From Raffaelea ambrosiae (Eukaryota; Ascomycota; Sordariomycetes; Ophiostomatales; Ophiostomataceae), in contig PCDI01000001.1 in assembly GCA_002778195.1 (NCBI GenBank), forward strand, positions 4,427,869-4,491,868: DNA of 64,000 nucleotides, in the 5' to 3' direction. This document shows, piece by piece, positions 42,869-54,084 of the stretch. The notes under the pieces are model-generated. The model did no database searches. It was not told the DNA's origin and saw nothing but the letters and a program-made list of their open reading frames with translations. The translations under genes and the position numbers were made by a program. Each line of letters opens with the position of its first letter. Position 1 is the first letter of the stretch.

Positions 42869-44442
42869 ATGGCGCCCAAAATCCTCCTCAAGAACGGCTT
42901 GCTCCTCGTCCACGAGTCCAACGGGGATGTGGTGCCCAAGCGCGCCGATCTCCTCGTCGAGGGGAACACGATTGCCGAGATCGGCGACGCCATACCGGCC
43001 ACGGGTGGTGCGCAGGTCCTCGACTGCGAGGGCAAGATTGTGTCGCCCGGCTTCATCAGCACGCACCACCACATGTGGCAGACGCAGCTCAAGGGCCGCC
43101 ATGGCAACCACACGCTCCTGCAGTACCTGCCACCAGGCAACCATGCCGGTGCCTTTTATTCTGCGGAGGACGCCTTCTGGGGACAGCTGGGCGGCGCCAT
43201 GGAGGCCATCGATGCCGGGACCACGACCGTGGTGGACCACTCCAGCGTGAACATGAGTGCGGACCATCGTGAGTCGGCCGCCTTTCTCGCGTCCGTGTTC
43301 GGCGTGGACCGCGCCCGGTGAGCTGACCAGGAGAAACAGCCCCTGCCATGATACAGGCCCTGGCCACGTCCGGCTTGCGGGCCGTCTACTGCCAGACCGT
43401 CCCGCGCACCCTGGCGAGCCAGCAGCCCCTGGCCATTGCCGACGACTACACGCTGGAGAACGCGTTGACCGGCTGGTGCGCGCTGGCCGACCTGCACAAG
43501 GCGGCCCCGCTGGCCGACGGCCGGGTCCAGCTCGGGTTTGCCGTGGACAACCTGCACCTCCCGGCCGCGCAGATCCAGGCGCTGTATGCCGCGCTGCGGG
43601 CCAGGCACGCCCGGGTGATCACCAGCCACGCGAGCAGCGGTGCGCTCTTCGGCTACGGCCGGCCATCGGCCGTGCAGCTGCTGGACCAGCACGGCCTTCT
43701 CGGGCCGGACATTTTGCTCTCCCACGCCAACAACCCCCGGGAGGGCGATGCCGAACGGCTGGCCCAGACCAACGCGTTCGTCTCGTCCACGCCCCACACG
43801 GAACTGCAGATGGGCACCACGCCCGTCGCGCTGTTCCCCGAGATCGAGCCCCAGGCCAGCCTCGGCATCGACTGCCACAGCTGGGGCGCGAGCTACATGC
43901 CGGTGCAGATGCGCCTCCTGCTCCAGCACGCCCGCACCGTCGATGCGACCCGGCTGGCCGCCGGCGGCCAATGGCGACGCCGCCTCCACCTGACGGTGCA
44001 GCAGGCCTTCAACCTGGCCACGCTCGGCGGCGCGCGGTCCGTGGGCATGGCCGGCCAGATTGGCCAGATCCAGGTCGGCGCCCGGGCGGACCTGCTGGTT
44101 TTTGACACGCACAGCCCGTCCATGCTGGCGGCCGCGCAGGAGAACCCGCTCACGGCGATTGTCATGCACTCCAGCGAGCGGGACGTCGAGACCGTGATGG
44201 TGGACGGCATCGTTCGCAAAACGGGCGGGAAGCTGCTTCCCGTGCAGGTGGCCGAGAGCATCGGAGGCCACCGCCTTTTGGCGCATCTGGACGGCCAGAC
44301 GCTCGCCTGGTCGGATGTGGCCGGCCACGTCCTGGAGAGCCGCGCGCGGCTGGACAAGCAGTATGCAGGCCTGGACTGGCAGGCGGCAGAGGAGCGCATC
44401 ATCGATGGCCTTCACTCGGACCGGGAAGCCATGATTGATTGA
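42869..44442 (+). CDS. ATZ/TRZ-type amidohydrolase
   Basis: Two exons (42869-43268 and 43331-44442) give 503 residues. The N-terminal beta domain (ILLKNGLLL) leads to GFISTHHHMWQTQ with the metal-binding HxH, then ITSHASSG, ILLSHANN and SLGIDCHSWGA, and closes with IQVGARADLLVFD. This is the metal-dependent cytosine/guanine deaminase and chlorohydrolase branch of the amidohydrolases. The enzyme should hydrolyse C-N or C-Cl bonds on a heterocycle or similar compound; the actual substrate is unknown. The GIDCHS version of the usual Asp-bearing G(T/I)D strand is kept. There is no targeting signal. It starts 177 bp from the NACHT-ankyrin relic. Confidence 0.85.
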
Positions 44443-44925
44443 ATTTCCAGCCAAACTCAGAAAGGGGGGCTTTCGATGCCCACCACCCTCTAGCCTCCTC
44501 GGCAAAGGGATCCCATGCTGCGTCCTCAACATGGGTGGATCCAGTGCAATGATTCTTGGAGGGCATTTTTGTCAGTGGCGTAGGTTGCAAGACGAAGAGG
44601 AGAGAGCTCGACTTGAAAGAAGACATCGATGCATGTAGGCCTATGTTTTATGTGCATAGGCCGAACTATGTACGACTCGATGAAGAGGGTAAAAATTTGC
44701 GTAACAAGGAAAAGAAGCAAGAAGAACAGAAGATATAGGAATATAAACAGAGAAAAAAAGGGAGAGAAAGTAAAATGCTAACAAAAATGAAGTACAAAAT
44801 GAAAAAAAAGAGTTGAAAAAAAAATCATCAAACAGAAGAGAAGAGAACGTGAAAGAAAAGTATATACATATGAGACTAGAATCAATCTAATCCGCCCCTT
44901 ATATTCCCTCCCTCCCCCCCTCCCC
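44443..44925. other. AT-rich convergent spacer
   Basis: Purine-rich and AT-rich 3' region between the amidohydrolase (plus) and chitinase (minus) genes. No gene seen. Confidence 0.5.
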
Positions 44926-46474
44926 TCACGCCATGCCCGCCACAATGTTGGCATACTGGCTCTGCGGGTAGCTCAGCAGGTTCTGCGCCGACGTGTCCAG
45001 GCTGCCCAGCGCCTGGTACGCCGTGCTGATCAGGCTGCTGTCGTCCGTCTTGTCGCCCGACGCCTCCCAGAACATGGCCCCGCCCAGCCCCTTGCTCTGC
45101 ACGTACGCCATCTTGGTCTGCACCACCGCGGGCGTGTCGTACGAGATCATCTCCTGCGCCGACGAGTCGTAGCTGTACGACGCCACCGCCGTGTTGTCGG
45201 TGGCGACCGTGGCGCCCGACTTGGGCAGCACCTTGTAGTCCCAGATGCCGTTCTCCCAGCTGCCGCTGCCGATGCCGCTGTACGTCGTGCCGGGCCCCTG
45301 CGTCGACTCAAAGGCGCGGCCGTACAGCGGCAGGCCCATCAGGATCTGACTGGCCGGCAGGCCGCCGGCAATGTAGTCCGCGATCGCCGCGTCGGTCGAG
45401 TAGGGCGTGGCGTTGGGGTTCTCGGGGTTGGCATACAGGTTGGCCTGGTGGCCGGCGTAGGTGCTCCACGAGCCGGCGTAGTCGTAGGCCATGAGGTTCA
45501 TGTAGTCCAGCACGGACGCCAGGGCCGCGAAGTCGAGGTACTGGTAGTTGTCCTGGCCGGCGTACGAGGCAATCGTGAGCAGGAAGTGGTAGGAGGAGGC
45601 GTACTGCTCGGCGTAGCTGTCGAGCTCGGCACGGATGGCCTTCATGAGGAGGACAAAGTTGGCCGAGTCGGTGGCGCTGGTAGGATACTCCCAGTCGACG
45701 TCGATGCCGCTGTTTTTTTTGATATGTTAGCATTTGTTCCTCTTTTTTTTTGTTTTTTTTTATTTTCTCTTTTTTTATTTTCTTCCTTTTTCCTCTCGAG
45801 ACACGCACTCAAATCCCCAGTCCTTGACCAGAGCAACGGCCGTCTGGGCAAAGACGGTCCGGGCCGCCTCCGAGCTGGCCATGGTCGAGAAGGCATCGTT
45901 CTGCGAGTACGTCCAGCCACCGATGCTGAGCAGCACCTTCATGTTGCGGTTGGCCTTCTTGAGGAGGTACAGCTGCTTGACGCAGCCATAGGCGTTGGTG
46001 CCGACGTCGTTCCAGGCTGTGGACAACACGTTAGCTCATGGACACGCATACATTCTCGTTTCAGCCTGTTGTGCACAACTGACAATCATTGGCGTAATGC
46101 TTCTCGAGGTCGGCGTAGGTGTCGGACGAAAACCTGCAGACTGGATTAGCCACGAGTCTCTGCTGACCGTCTGGCTGTACGCTTACACAGTTCCGTCTGA
46201 TTTGAAGTTAGCAAAGGCGTATAAAACAATGCTGATTTCCGATGCGGGAAGGTCCGTCGGCTGGTAGTTGCGGCCGTAGATTCCCCTGTAAGACGGGTTA
46301 GTCTGAAGAGACATGGGGCACAGAGGACACGAGGGGGGACCAGGCAGCTGACCAGTTGGTGAAATACACGGCATTTTGGTACCCAGAGGCAGCGGCCTGC
46401 ACTGACTCGATGGGCGCAGCAGCCGCCAACCGAAGGACTCCGGCAAAGGAGAGAACTGCCTTTCCAATATGCAT
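44926..46474 (-). CDS. secreted GH18 endochitinase (Chi42-type)
   Basis: Five exons (46474-46353, 46285-46187, 46133-46084, 46016-45809, 45709-44926) give 420 residues, the usual size of Trichoderma-type 42-kDa chitinases. A signal peptide (about 1-20) and short propeptide precede VYFTNWGIYGR. The second substrate motif is VLLSIGGWTYS. The catalytic DxxDxDxE is Asp160-Gly-Ile-Asp163-Val-Asp165-Trp-Glu167, whose first Asp is created by splicing. MNLMAYDYAGSW and GGAMFWEASGDK complete the TIM barrel. It cleaves internal beta-1,4-GlcNAc bonds in chitin by substrate-assisted catalysis, outside the cell. No chitin-binding module is attached. Roles in wall turnover, nutrition or attack on other fungi or insects are all possible. 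Confidence 0.93.
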
Positions 46475-46650
46475 GGCGAGGATGTATGAGGCAGGCAACT
46501 TATATAGGATCAAAAGGAGGGTGGCAATCTAGGCAGGGCAAAGAAAAGAGAAGAGAATGAATAAAGAAGTGAATGTCGGACAGTCTACTTACCTGTCGCT
46601 GCGACTGGATATCAACCGCCTTCTCTTCTTCTTCATCCGAACATCCACGC

Positions 46651-46660
46651 CTTTTATATA
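46651..46660 (-). promoter_or_regulatory. TATA box of the chitinase gene
   Basis: Reads TATATAAAAG on the minus strand, about 180 nt upstream of the ATG at 46474. A second TATATAAG only about 25 nt from the ATG is too close to serve this start codon. Confidence 0.45.
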
Positions 46661-46720
46661 GATGTCCTCAAAGCTGGGAACAGGCTACTCAACTATTCAG
46701 ACCCGTCTGTCCCAGGGACC

Positions 46721-46822
46721 GGCTTCCCCTTTTCCAGCTATCTAGGTTCCCCTCTCCGTCTAGTCGATCCCAAAGACCAGCTTCCCCCCTTTCTGGCTAT
46801 CTAGGTGACCCCCTCCGTCCGG
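46721..46822. repeat. imperfect direct repeat, about 45 bp, two copies
   Basis: GACC(G/A)GCTTCCCC...CTATCTAGGT...CCC(T)CTCCGTC occurs near 46721-46763 and again near 46776-46820, with mismatches. Confidence 0.65.
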
Positions 46823-48826
46823 TCCATGAGGCCTCGTCCTCATCTGATCTTCTTGGTGGACGGCTCTATTCTGCCACCGCAACGTGGTGGGGGCCAGACC
46901 ACCATGGAATAATCACCTTGTCTTAGTTTCAGAGTATCTCGCTGGCCCCTTCAAATGGTTCCCACCGCGTCTCTTCCCTGGACATCACCCTCGCGGTTAC
47001 AACTTCCCCCCTTTGCGCCGAGCAGTGTTCATGCTAAATAGGCAACGTTACCAAACTCACAAAAAAATGACATTGTGATGGTTCGTTGTCGACAAGAGTG
47101 GAGGGGGGGGGTGTCAAGGTTTCACAGCTGAGCAAACATGGACACCACCACGGCTAGGTTAGGGTGCTTCCGTGCATGACGCAAGCTAAGGGAGACGGAT
47201 GCTGCCCAACTACTAGAACGGACGGAGGCCAAGACAAACAAGGCAAACAGGACAAACAACACACGCCGAGAATGTCGGTCGGAGATACTATTGGACGAGC
47301 AAATCGAACAGTTGGACTGCTCAGCCGGTGGAGGGATATGGGGGTCACCGAAAAAAAAAAAAGAAAAAGGATGGGTGGGAGGGTCAACCTAGAGAAAAGA
47401 GTGAGAAAAAAAATTAAAATAAAAAAGGAGGCTATAGTGGCCCCATTATTGAACTAAAGTGGCATCAAGAAAAACATCAGCAAAAAAGTACGTAACGATA
47501 CATTTTTGAACCTAGACAGCTATCAAGAGGTAACTAGTTTGGGGATGGGAATTCAAGGATAGTAATCGGGGAAAGGGGTTTGGAATTTAAGGTCCAGGCG
47601 TTGGGAATTCGTGGTCTTTTTTTTTTTTTTTTTTAGGTCCGCGTTTGTATATTCATGTATCTTTTGAAAAAGGCCTATTCGTTGCTTCCGGCCTTCATCG
47701 CCTTCTTTTCGATGCCACTTAATCAGAGAAGAATGCCGTTAGAGCGCTTCTTCCCCCCCCCCCCTTCAAAAACACAAGTAAGGGGAACGCAAAGTTGCCA
47801 ATACTCTCAAATTCTTATGGGTGTGTGGTCTTACTACAAGGCTCATGATCGATTTCTGATTTAATTTCCTCCTTGACGCAGGTCCTGACTCGACCAGGTT
47901 TGTTTTCCGTCCAGTCAAAAGCGACACACAGTCACAGGGGCTGCCGCAGCAGGCTGGATCGGGAAGGTCAGCAAGAAAGGCATGTGACCGAGATGGGGGG
48001 TATGTGTCGGATGCCCCCCTGTAAGGAGATCGACATGGTCAGCCGCAGGGATCGACGGTGTAAGTGGTGGTAGAAAAGAGTTGCAATGCATTTGTGTATT
48101 GACCATTTGCAAAGGGGTGAAAGGTCAAGATGGGTGTTGTGGCTCTGCTGATTTGTGTGCGTGTGGCATTTGCCAGACAAAGAGAAAGCAAAAGGAGAAA
48201 GAGAGTGGTGGGGAAAAAGGAGGAGAAAAAAAAAAGAAAAAAGAAAAAAGAAAAAAGAAAAAAAAGAACAGATGACGCTGAAACCCCCAGTCCAACTCCA
48301 TAAAAGTCCACCAGACAAAATCCACACCCAAATAACCTTGTTTGCGCAGCCTTTATCGTGGTCCAGACTCCGTTATCCAAACCTCTTGACAATCATCTGA
48401 ACGAGCAGCGTAGGATTCGGCGGTTTCTTCGGATGGCCGCGAGAGACGGTTCCAGCAACGTTACAGCTCCAGCACGGGCATCTATCTCGACGTCCATTTT
48501 CTGTCCCGATCCGGATCTTTTCAAGTCCGTCTCTTTTCTCCATCCGAGCGCTTCCCAATGGACGCGCCTCGGCAACGTTTTGGAATGGGTGCATGGGAAA
48601 GCAACCCAAGGCGGATGTCCCGCGTTGGTCGTCATTGAAATGCACGAGAGTGCGAACGTAGTGAAGCATATGTACATAATTTCTTGGACTACATATCCCC
48701 TTTCATAACCTTGCATACATTCTCTTGCATACACTCTTTCTTTTTTCCTTTTTACAGTCTCTTTCTTCTTTCTTTTTCCTTTTTACAGTCTCTTTCTTCT
48801 TCTTCTTCTTCTTCTTCTCTCTTCCC

Positions 48827-49966
48827 TCAAATCTTCAACAGCTTTCGGGCATTCTCGTGCGCCACCTTGTTCCGCAGCGCCTCGTTCAGCTCCAGCCCGT
48901 CAAACCACCGCGCCGACTCCAGCATGCACTCAAACGGGTAGTCCGTGCTGAACAGCACCCGGTCCGGCCCAAACTCGTCCAGCGCGTTGCGCACCGTGCT
49001 CGCCCGCATCACGCCCGAGCACGTCACGTAAAAGTTGTGGGTCAGGTAGTGGCTCAGCGGCCGCTGGTACGTGTCCATCGTTTGCATCCGGGACGAGTCC
49101 GCGTCGCCCCGCCGGAAGTGCCGCACGCGGTGGTCCAGCCGCGGCACGGCAAACGACAGGCCCTCGCCCGCGTGGCCCAGCACCACCTGCACCGTCGGGT
49201 AGCGGTCGAACAGGCCCGAGACCATGAGGCGGACCGCGTGCTCGGCGGTCTCGCGGGCAAACGCCAGGGCGCTGCCGCCGAGGTACTCGTAGCCGCGGAA
49301 GATGCGCGTCTGGCTGGGCGGCAGGTTGCGCGGGTGCAGGTAGACGGGCACGCCGAGGTCGGCCACGGCCCGCCAGAAGGGGTCGCACTGCGGCTCGTCC
49401 AGGTACTGGATGTGCTCCAGGCTGCCCAGGTTGGAAAACCCGTTGATCATGACGCCCACGCAGCCGAGCTCGGTGACGCAGCGGCGGACCTCGGCCGCCG
49501 CTGCCGCGGGGTCCTGCATGGGCACGCAGCCCCAGACCCGGAAGCGGTGGGCGTGCCGCGGGTCCTGCGTGTAGCGCGCGTGCAGGTCGTCGTTGGCGCG
49601 GCGAGCGGTCGCGACGGCTTCCGCGGCGTCAAAGATGCCCTCGATGCCAGGCGAGGCGAGGGCCACCGTCATGATCTCGATGCCGGCGCGGTCCATCTGC
49701 CGGATCCGCTCGTCGACGTCGCCGAGGCGGCGCATGAGGTCCTGGACGTAGTCGCCGTGGAAAAAGTTGAACTCGGTAATGTTTTCCGAGGTGGGCGGGC
49801 TGGTGGCGGCCGCGTTGAACGCGCTGGTGAAGGCGTGCTCCTCGAGGGCGATCTTGCCCGGGAGGGCGTCCCACGGAAACGCAGACGACGAGGCAAAGGT
49901 GGGCCGGGCCGGGGTGGTCGTGGGGGCGGCCTTGTCGGCCTCAGGGGCGGCTTCTTGTGCTGACAT
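48827..49966 (-). CDS. amidohydrolase-2 family protein (hydroxybenzoate decarboxylase-like)
   Basis: A single exon gives 379 residues. The barrel begins with KIALEEHAF, the metal-binding strand of the ACMSD / 2,3-dihydroxybenzoate decarboxylase family. It goes on with GVMINGFSNLG, VPVYLHPRNLP (metal His), VVLGHAGEGL (metal His) and RVLFSTDYPFE (metal Asp). Enzymes of this group decarboxylate hydroxybenzoates (2,3-dihydroxybenzoate, gamma-resorcylate) or related acids without a redox cofactor. About 35 residues of Ala/Pro/Thr-rich leader precede the domain. An exact substrate cannot be assigned. All expected metal ligands are present, so it should be active. Confidence 0.85.
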   Translation of the reverse strand: MSAQEAAPEADKAAPTTTPARPTFASSSAFPWDALPGKIALEEHAFTSAFNAAATSPPTSENITEFNFFHGDYVQDLMRRLGDVDERIRQMDRAGIEIMTVALASPGIEGIFDAAEAVATARRANDDLHARYTQDPRHAHRFRVWGCVPMQDPAAAAAEVRRCVTELGCVGVMINGFSNLGSLEHIQYLDEPQCDPFWRAVADLGVPVYLHPRNLPPSQTRIFRGYEYLGGSALAFARETAEHAVRLMVSGLFDRYPTVQVVLGHAGEGLSFAVPRLDHRVRHFRRGDADSSRMQTMDTYQRPLSHYLTHNFYVTCSGVMRASTVRNALDEFGPDRVLFSTDYPFECMLESARWFDGLELNEALRNKVAHENARKLLKI

Positions 49967-50817
49967 GCTGCCGGTGTAAGCAGACGTACTTTTGGACGGT
50001 GTTCTTTAATTCAACAATGTGTAGACGTTTTTGATTTCAGGAGAAACCAAGCCCACTTATGTATGCATGTCTTGCCAAACACCACAGAGACAAAACAAAT
50101 GTCCGCTTGAGACAGGTCGCTTGAGACAGGTCGCGTGAGACAGGTCGCTTTGTATTTAAGCGAGTCTCGGGATGTCGGTGCGGCACAGCACGTTGCCAAG
50201 ACGGTCGGGATTCGCTCGCCGATGGAATTTCCCGCTGTTGCGTCAGGCCACAGATGTAGAATGGCAGGATCGGTGGCTCGCTCTTTCGTCCTCCGGTGGT
50301 GGCACGTGTCGTGGCTCCTCCCGGGGGTAGCATCGATCTCGGACCCGATTGCTGGGCGGAGCCTCCGGTGAGTGAACTAGAAAGTACGCTTGCTTCTACG
50401 GGCTTCCTCTACGGGCCTGGCCCAGTTAGCCTTGGTCGTTAGCCTCAAGCCAGCTCTTCTCCACAGGCCGCAAAGGAACCGCGTATGAAGTGTCCGTCCT
50501 AGTTAAAGAGGGTTTGGCAAAAAGACCTTGCCTGTATTCCAAGTCTTTGGACATGCCAGTTTTGTGTTTCTTATGTCTTACCTTACCGCCCAGTCTAAGA
50601 TCCTATCACACAGACAGTTAGGGGGGAGCACTGAGAGCAAACAAAAAAAAAATGAAAAATGAAAAAGAGAAATGAAATGAAATGGCCTCACAACACAAAC
50701 ACAAAGAAACCAGAAATATATCCACACAAATGAGAAAAAATCAACCGAGAAATCTATCAAAGCCATTTCCCATCCGCCCGTTTGAAAGAATGTCCCCCCC
50801 CCCCGTCCCCCCAACTT
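49967..50817. other. spacer upstream of the decarboxylase-like gene
   Basis: Contains a 14-bp minisatellite (50104-50145) and A-rich runs (50640-50660). No gene seen. Confidence 0.5.
50104..50145. repeat. 14-bp tandem repeat, three copies
   Basis: CGCTTGAGACAGGT is repeated three times, the third with one change (CGCGTGAGACAGGT). Confidence 0.9.
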
Positions 50818-52337
50818 TTAATCATGGAAATCCAGCCCGTACACGTCGGCACTCGTTGGCCGGCCCTGCACCATCTCCGCCAGCACCAGGCCCGTGCCGG
50901 GCGCCATGCTGATGCCCCACGGGCCGTGCCCGGCCGCCACAAACACGCCGCCCTTGGCGCCCTTCTTGGTGGTCATCGGCGGCAGGCTCTTGCCCTTGCC
51001 CTTGGCCGCGCTGCCGCCCAACCGCTCGTCCTTTAAGCGGACCAGCAGCGGCGCGCCCCACGGCGTCGACGGCCGGAAGCACAGGCCCTTGCGCAGGATC
51101 GTGAGGTTGTCTTCGTCGACGGGGAAGCCCAGGACCTCCTTGCAGGTGGACAGCAGGCTGTCGATCTTGCCCTCCTTGGGCTTGGAGTCGGTGGCCCGGC
51201 GCGGCAGCGGGATGACGGACGAGTTGAGGCCGGCAAAGTAGAGGTCGCCGCCGACGCGGGAGAACATCTCGGGCGAAAAGCCCAGGTTGCCGCCGGCGCC
51301 AAAGACGGCGTGGCATTTGGGCGTGTCCTGCACGTGGATGGTGTCGGGGGCGCGCAGCAGTAAAGAGTGGCCGGCGTAGCTGCTGATGGGCAGGCGGCGC
51401 GGGTCGTCGGAGACGCCGTCCTCGTCCTCCTCGTCCTCGTCCTCCTCGTCGGGGTCGATGCCCAGGAACAGGCTGTCAAAGACGGCCCGCGACCAGGCGC
51501 CGGCGGCAATGATGAGGCGCGTGCAGGGGATGGTCTGCTGCTCGGGCTTGGCGGCACTGTTCTCCGAGCCGGCCTCGAGAAGCACGGCGGCCAGCTGGCC
51601 CTTGTGGTCGGTGCCGACAGACGTGACGCGGGCGGGCTGGTGCAGCTTGACGCCGCGCTGTATCGCGAGCTTCAAGAAGAAGTCGCAGAAGCGCTTGGGA
51701 TCTCTGTGCGAGGTTTTAGCGAGAATGAAGAAGGGAAAACAGGGGTGTCTACAGCATATGGGCTTCGAGGGGATTGCCAAAAAAAAAAAAAAAAAAAAAA
51801 GGAACTCGGCGGCCTAAACCAAAAAGAATCCTCTCACATTATCGCTGTCGAGCCGTCGTCGTGCAGAATGTCGACGTTGTCTCCCTTGCGCCGACGCAGC
51901 CATGCCGGCACCTTCTTTCTCGTGTCGTCGTCGATGTCGTCAGAGTCGTCGCCGGCGTCGCCGGGCGCGGACACGGCCCGGCTGCTGCCCTGTTTCAGCC
52001 AGTTTTGGCCATGCTTCTTCTGCTCCTCGAGGGTCTCGGCCGAGCCGGCCGGCAGCTGGTAGTTCAGAGCCGTGACCGTGGAAAAGCCCCAGTTCTTGCG
52101 GCCGTCGTACTTGTCGGCCAGGATCTTGTGCTGGTCAAAGGAGAGCCGGCCGAGGTCCTCAGAGGCCGGGCCGAACCAGCTCCGGGCCAGGAAGCCGCCA
52201 GCATAGCCCGAGGACGAGGCAAAGAGGGTGTCTGTGGTCTCGACGATGTGGATGGTCGCGCCAGGCTGGTGCTCGCTGAGGTAGAAGGCCGTGGTGACGC
52301 CGATGATGCCGGCGCCAATGATGACAGTATCCGCCAT
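50818..52337 (-). CDS. FAD-dependent oxidoreductase (DAO family, TDA3-like)
   Basis: Two exons (52337-51838 and 51703-50818) give 461 residues. The 134-nt intron contains a 22-nt poly-A/T run and joins STAI to IDPKRFCDFF in frame. The FAD-binding GAGIIG sits at residues 8-13, and SSSGYAGGFLARSWF and LSFDQHKILAD follow, as in fungal TDA3-like members of the D-amino-acid-oxidase fold. VFVAAGHGPWGISMAPGTGLVLAEM is the C-terminal FAD segment. Two acidic or basic inserts (EDEDEEDED; GSAAKGKGK) are local oddities. It likely oxidises an amine or amino acid; yeast Tda3 has a role in endosomal sorting whose chemistry is unclear. Substrate unknown. Confidence 0.83.
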
Positions 52338-54084
52338 TGTGGGAGAGGGAAGGGAGGCCGCGGTGTCGTCTTCGGTGCTGGGCGAATCTCGGAGCGGAAT
52401 CGCAGAGCAGAAAGATGAAGCCCTCGGAAACGGTGCGTCTTTTTGTGGATGGACACAAAGAAAATGGTGTAGCTCGAGCTAGCCTGCCGGAGTCCCGTTT
52501 TTAAAAAGTTGGTGATGTAGCTGTATTTGGGCGATGGCGGGAGTCTCCCCACCCATGCCCTCTGGTCCACAAGCCATACGACGGGCACTGCGTGGTGTAT
52601 GATTTTCAGCCCAGCGAGCCTGTGGGCAGTGGGCAAAGGGAGCAGCATACCCGAGCAAAATCCCCCGCCGGCCCATCTGGGCTGCCAGGGGAACACGTCA
52701 GGTGAGGGCGCCGGTGATTGGGGGAGGGGACGAGGACCCCCAAACAGGCATTTGGTGCCGTTTGGCGTGGCGTCGCGAAGCCAGAAATCACACGAGTTTG
52801 CTTCCAGTGGGTTTCCAGTGGGTTTTCTGCTGGGACTGTCCACTGGAATGCCATCGGCATTGGCTGGAGAATGCTGGCAGAAAAAGAGGAGGCTTGTTCT
52901 CTGCCTCTTTTCTGCCTCTTGCGATGGGTGACGTCATGTCAGGAGACCGCGTTATGGCACGTTTGGGAGACAAAATAGGAAGTCGCAAGCCACGCAGCAG
53001 AGACTTGTGCAGCAGTGCCTTCTGCGACCACCACGCGGTGCGCGATGCTGCGATGCTGCGGCCCGTCTAGAATATGGTGCTTACATACCATTCGCCCAGG
53101 CCGCAACAACAACTACCTCGGGTATCTTCGATTTCGTACTCGCCAGCGTATTGGGCAGGATGGTGGCGACATTCGTTACGATCTGTCTACTCTGCCCAGC
53201 CGATGGTCGTTGACCTTGCGATCTGGGGTTTCTGTTTCCTGGCTCGATTCACCGCACATTAGACAATGAGAATGAGACAGTAGTCTGCGACGGATGCAGA
53301 ACACCAGACTGCACTGGCGGTGGGCTGGTCGCTGCAGGGCTGACGAGTCTGGCTGCTAATGCACCTAGCCGTGCCTTGTTCTCGCTCTGATAACTTCATA
53401 CAGGATCGACAGCCAGCTCCCCCGTCTGCTTGTCCTCTTTGCCAAAGCCCTGCTTTCAGTTTCTCATGGCGCGGCTCTGCGTCTTTTGCGCGCCTTTCCA
53501 TTGACGAGACTGGCCCACAATCCCATCTGGATCGCCAATGCTGTCCGGACGATCTCTGCCGTTGCACGGCAGAATGGGGTTTTTTTTTTGTTGTTCATGC
53601 CCCTCCATAAGAAACGGCTTCCCCACCTAGGATATTTTTTTTTTTAAACTAACGCCGCTTTGTCCTCCCATATTAACTACCCCTCCAAGGCACAGCGACA
53701 GTCACCAGTCGCCAGTCGGCTTAAGCCATAAGAGAGGCGCCTTGCATCGGATGTAAGGTTGCGTCTTAGTGGCCTGGGACTCTTAGTCAATAGAAAAAAT
53801 AAATGTTTTAAAAAAATCCATCCAATTGGGTCTTCTTACTGGTGACTTCCTCTCGACTTTTCCTTGTCTGCACTTGTGACTCAGACGTTGTCGCGGCCCA
53901 ACAATAAAGTTGGACACACCCACGAACCTGATCCTTGAGAAGCCGTGTTTGCAGGCTTGTTTTCTTGTTGCTTCTCTCCATCTTTTTCTCTCTACATCCT
54001 GTTCCCGTGCCGTTGACCCCTCCCCTCTCCCATTGGCACCTCTCGTCACGTTCGTCCTCCTCCAACCTTCTCAACGTCGCAAAT
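52338..54084. other. 1.7-kb gene-free region between divergent genes
   Basis: Lies between the starts of the FAD oxidoreductase (minus) and isopropylmalate synthase (plus). It has T runs at 53580 and 53635. A gene-like frame is not seen. The CT-rich stretch just before 54085 is typical of a strong fungal core promoter. Confidence 0.45.

Larger units (their letters stand above)
46475..48826. other. 2.3-kb gene-free region, chitinase promoter side
   Basis: It holds the chitinase promoter, an imperfect 45-bp duplication, poly-A/poly-T runs (47350, 47618-47634, 48228-48270) and T/C-rich repeats (48735-48830) next to the amidohydrolase-2 gene stop. No coding frame is convincing. Confidence 0.45.

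Noticed and set aside
43156..44532. 458-codon open frame on the minus strand
   Set aside because: Antisense of the ATZ/TRZ amidohydrolase, with low-complexity His/Gly/Arg content.
46499..46506. TATA-like sequence just upstream of the chitinase ATG
   Set aside because: Only about 25 nt from the start codon, so transcription would start at or past the ATG; the element near 46651 is better placed.
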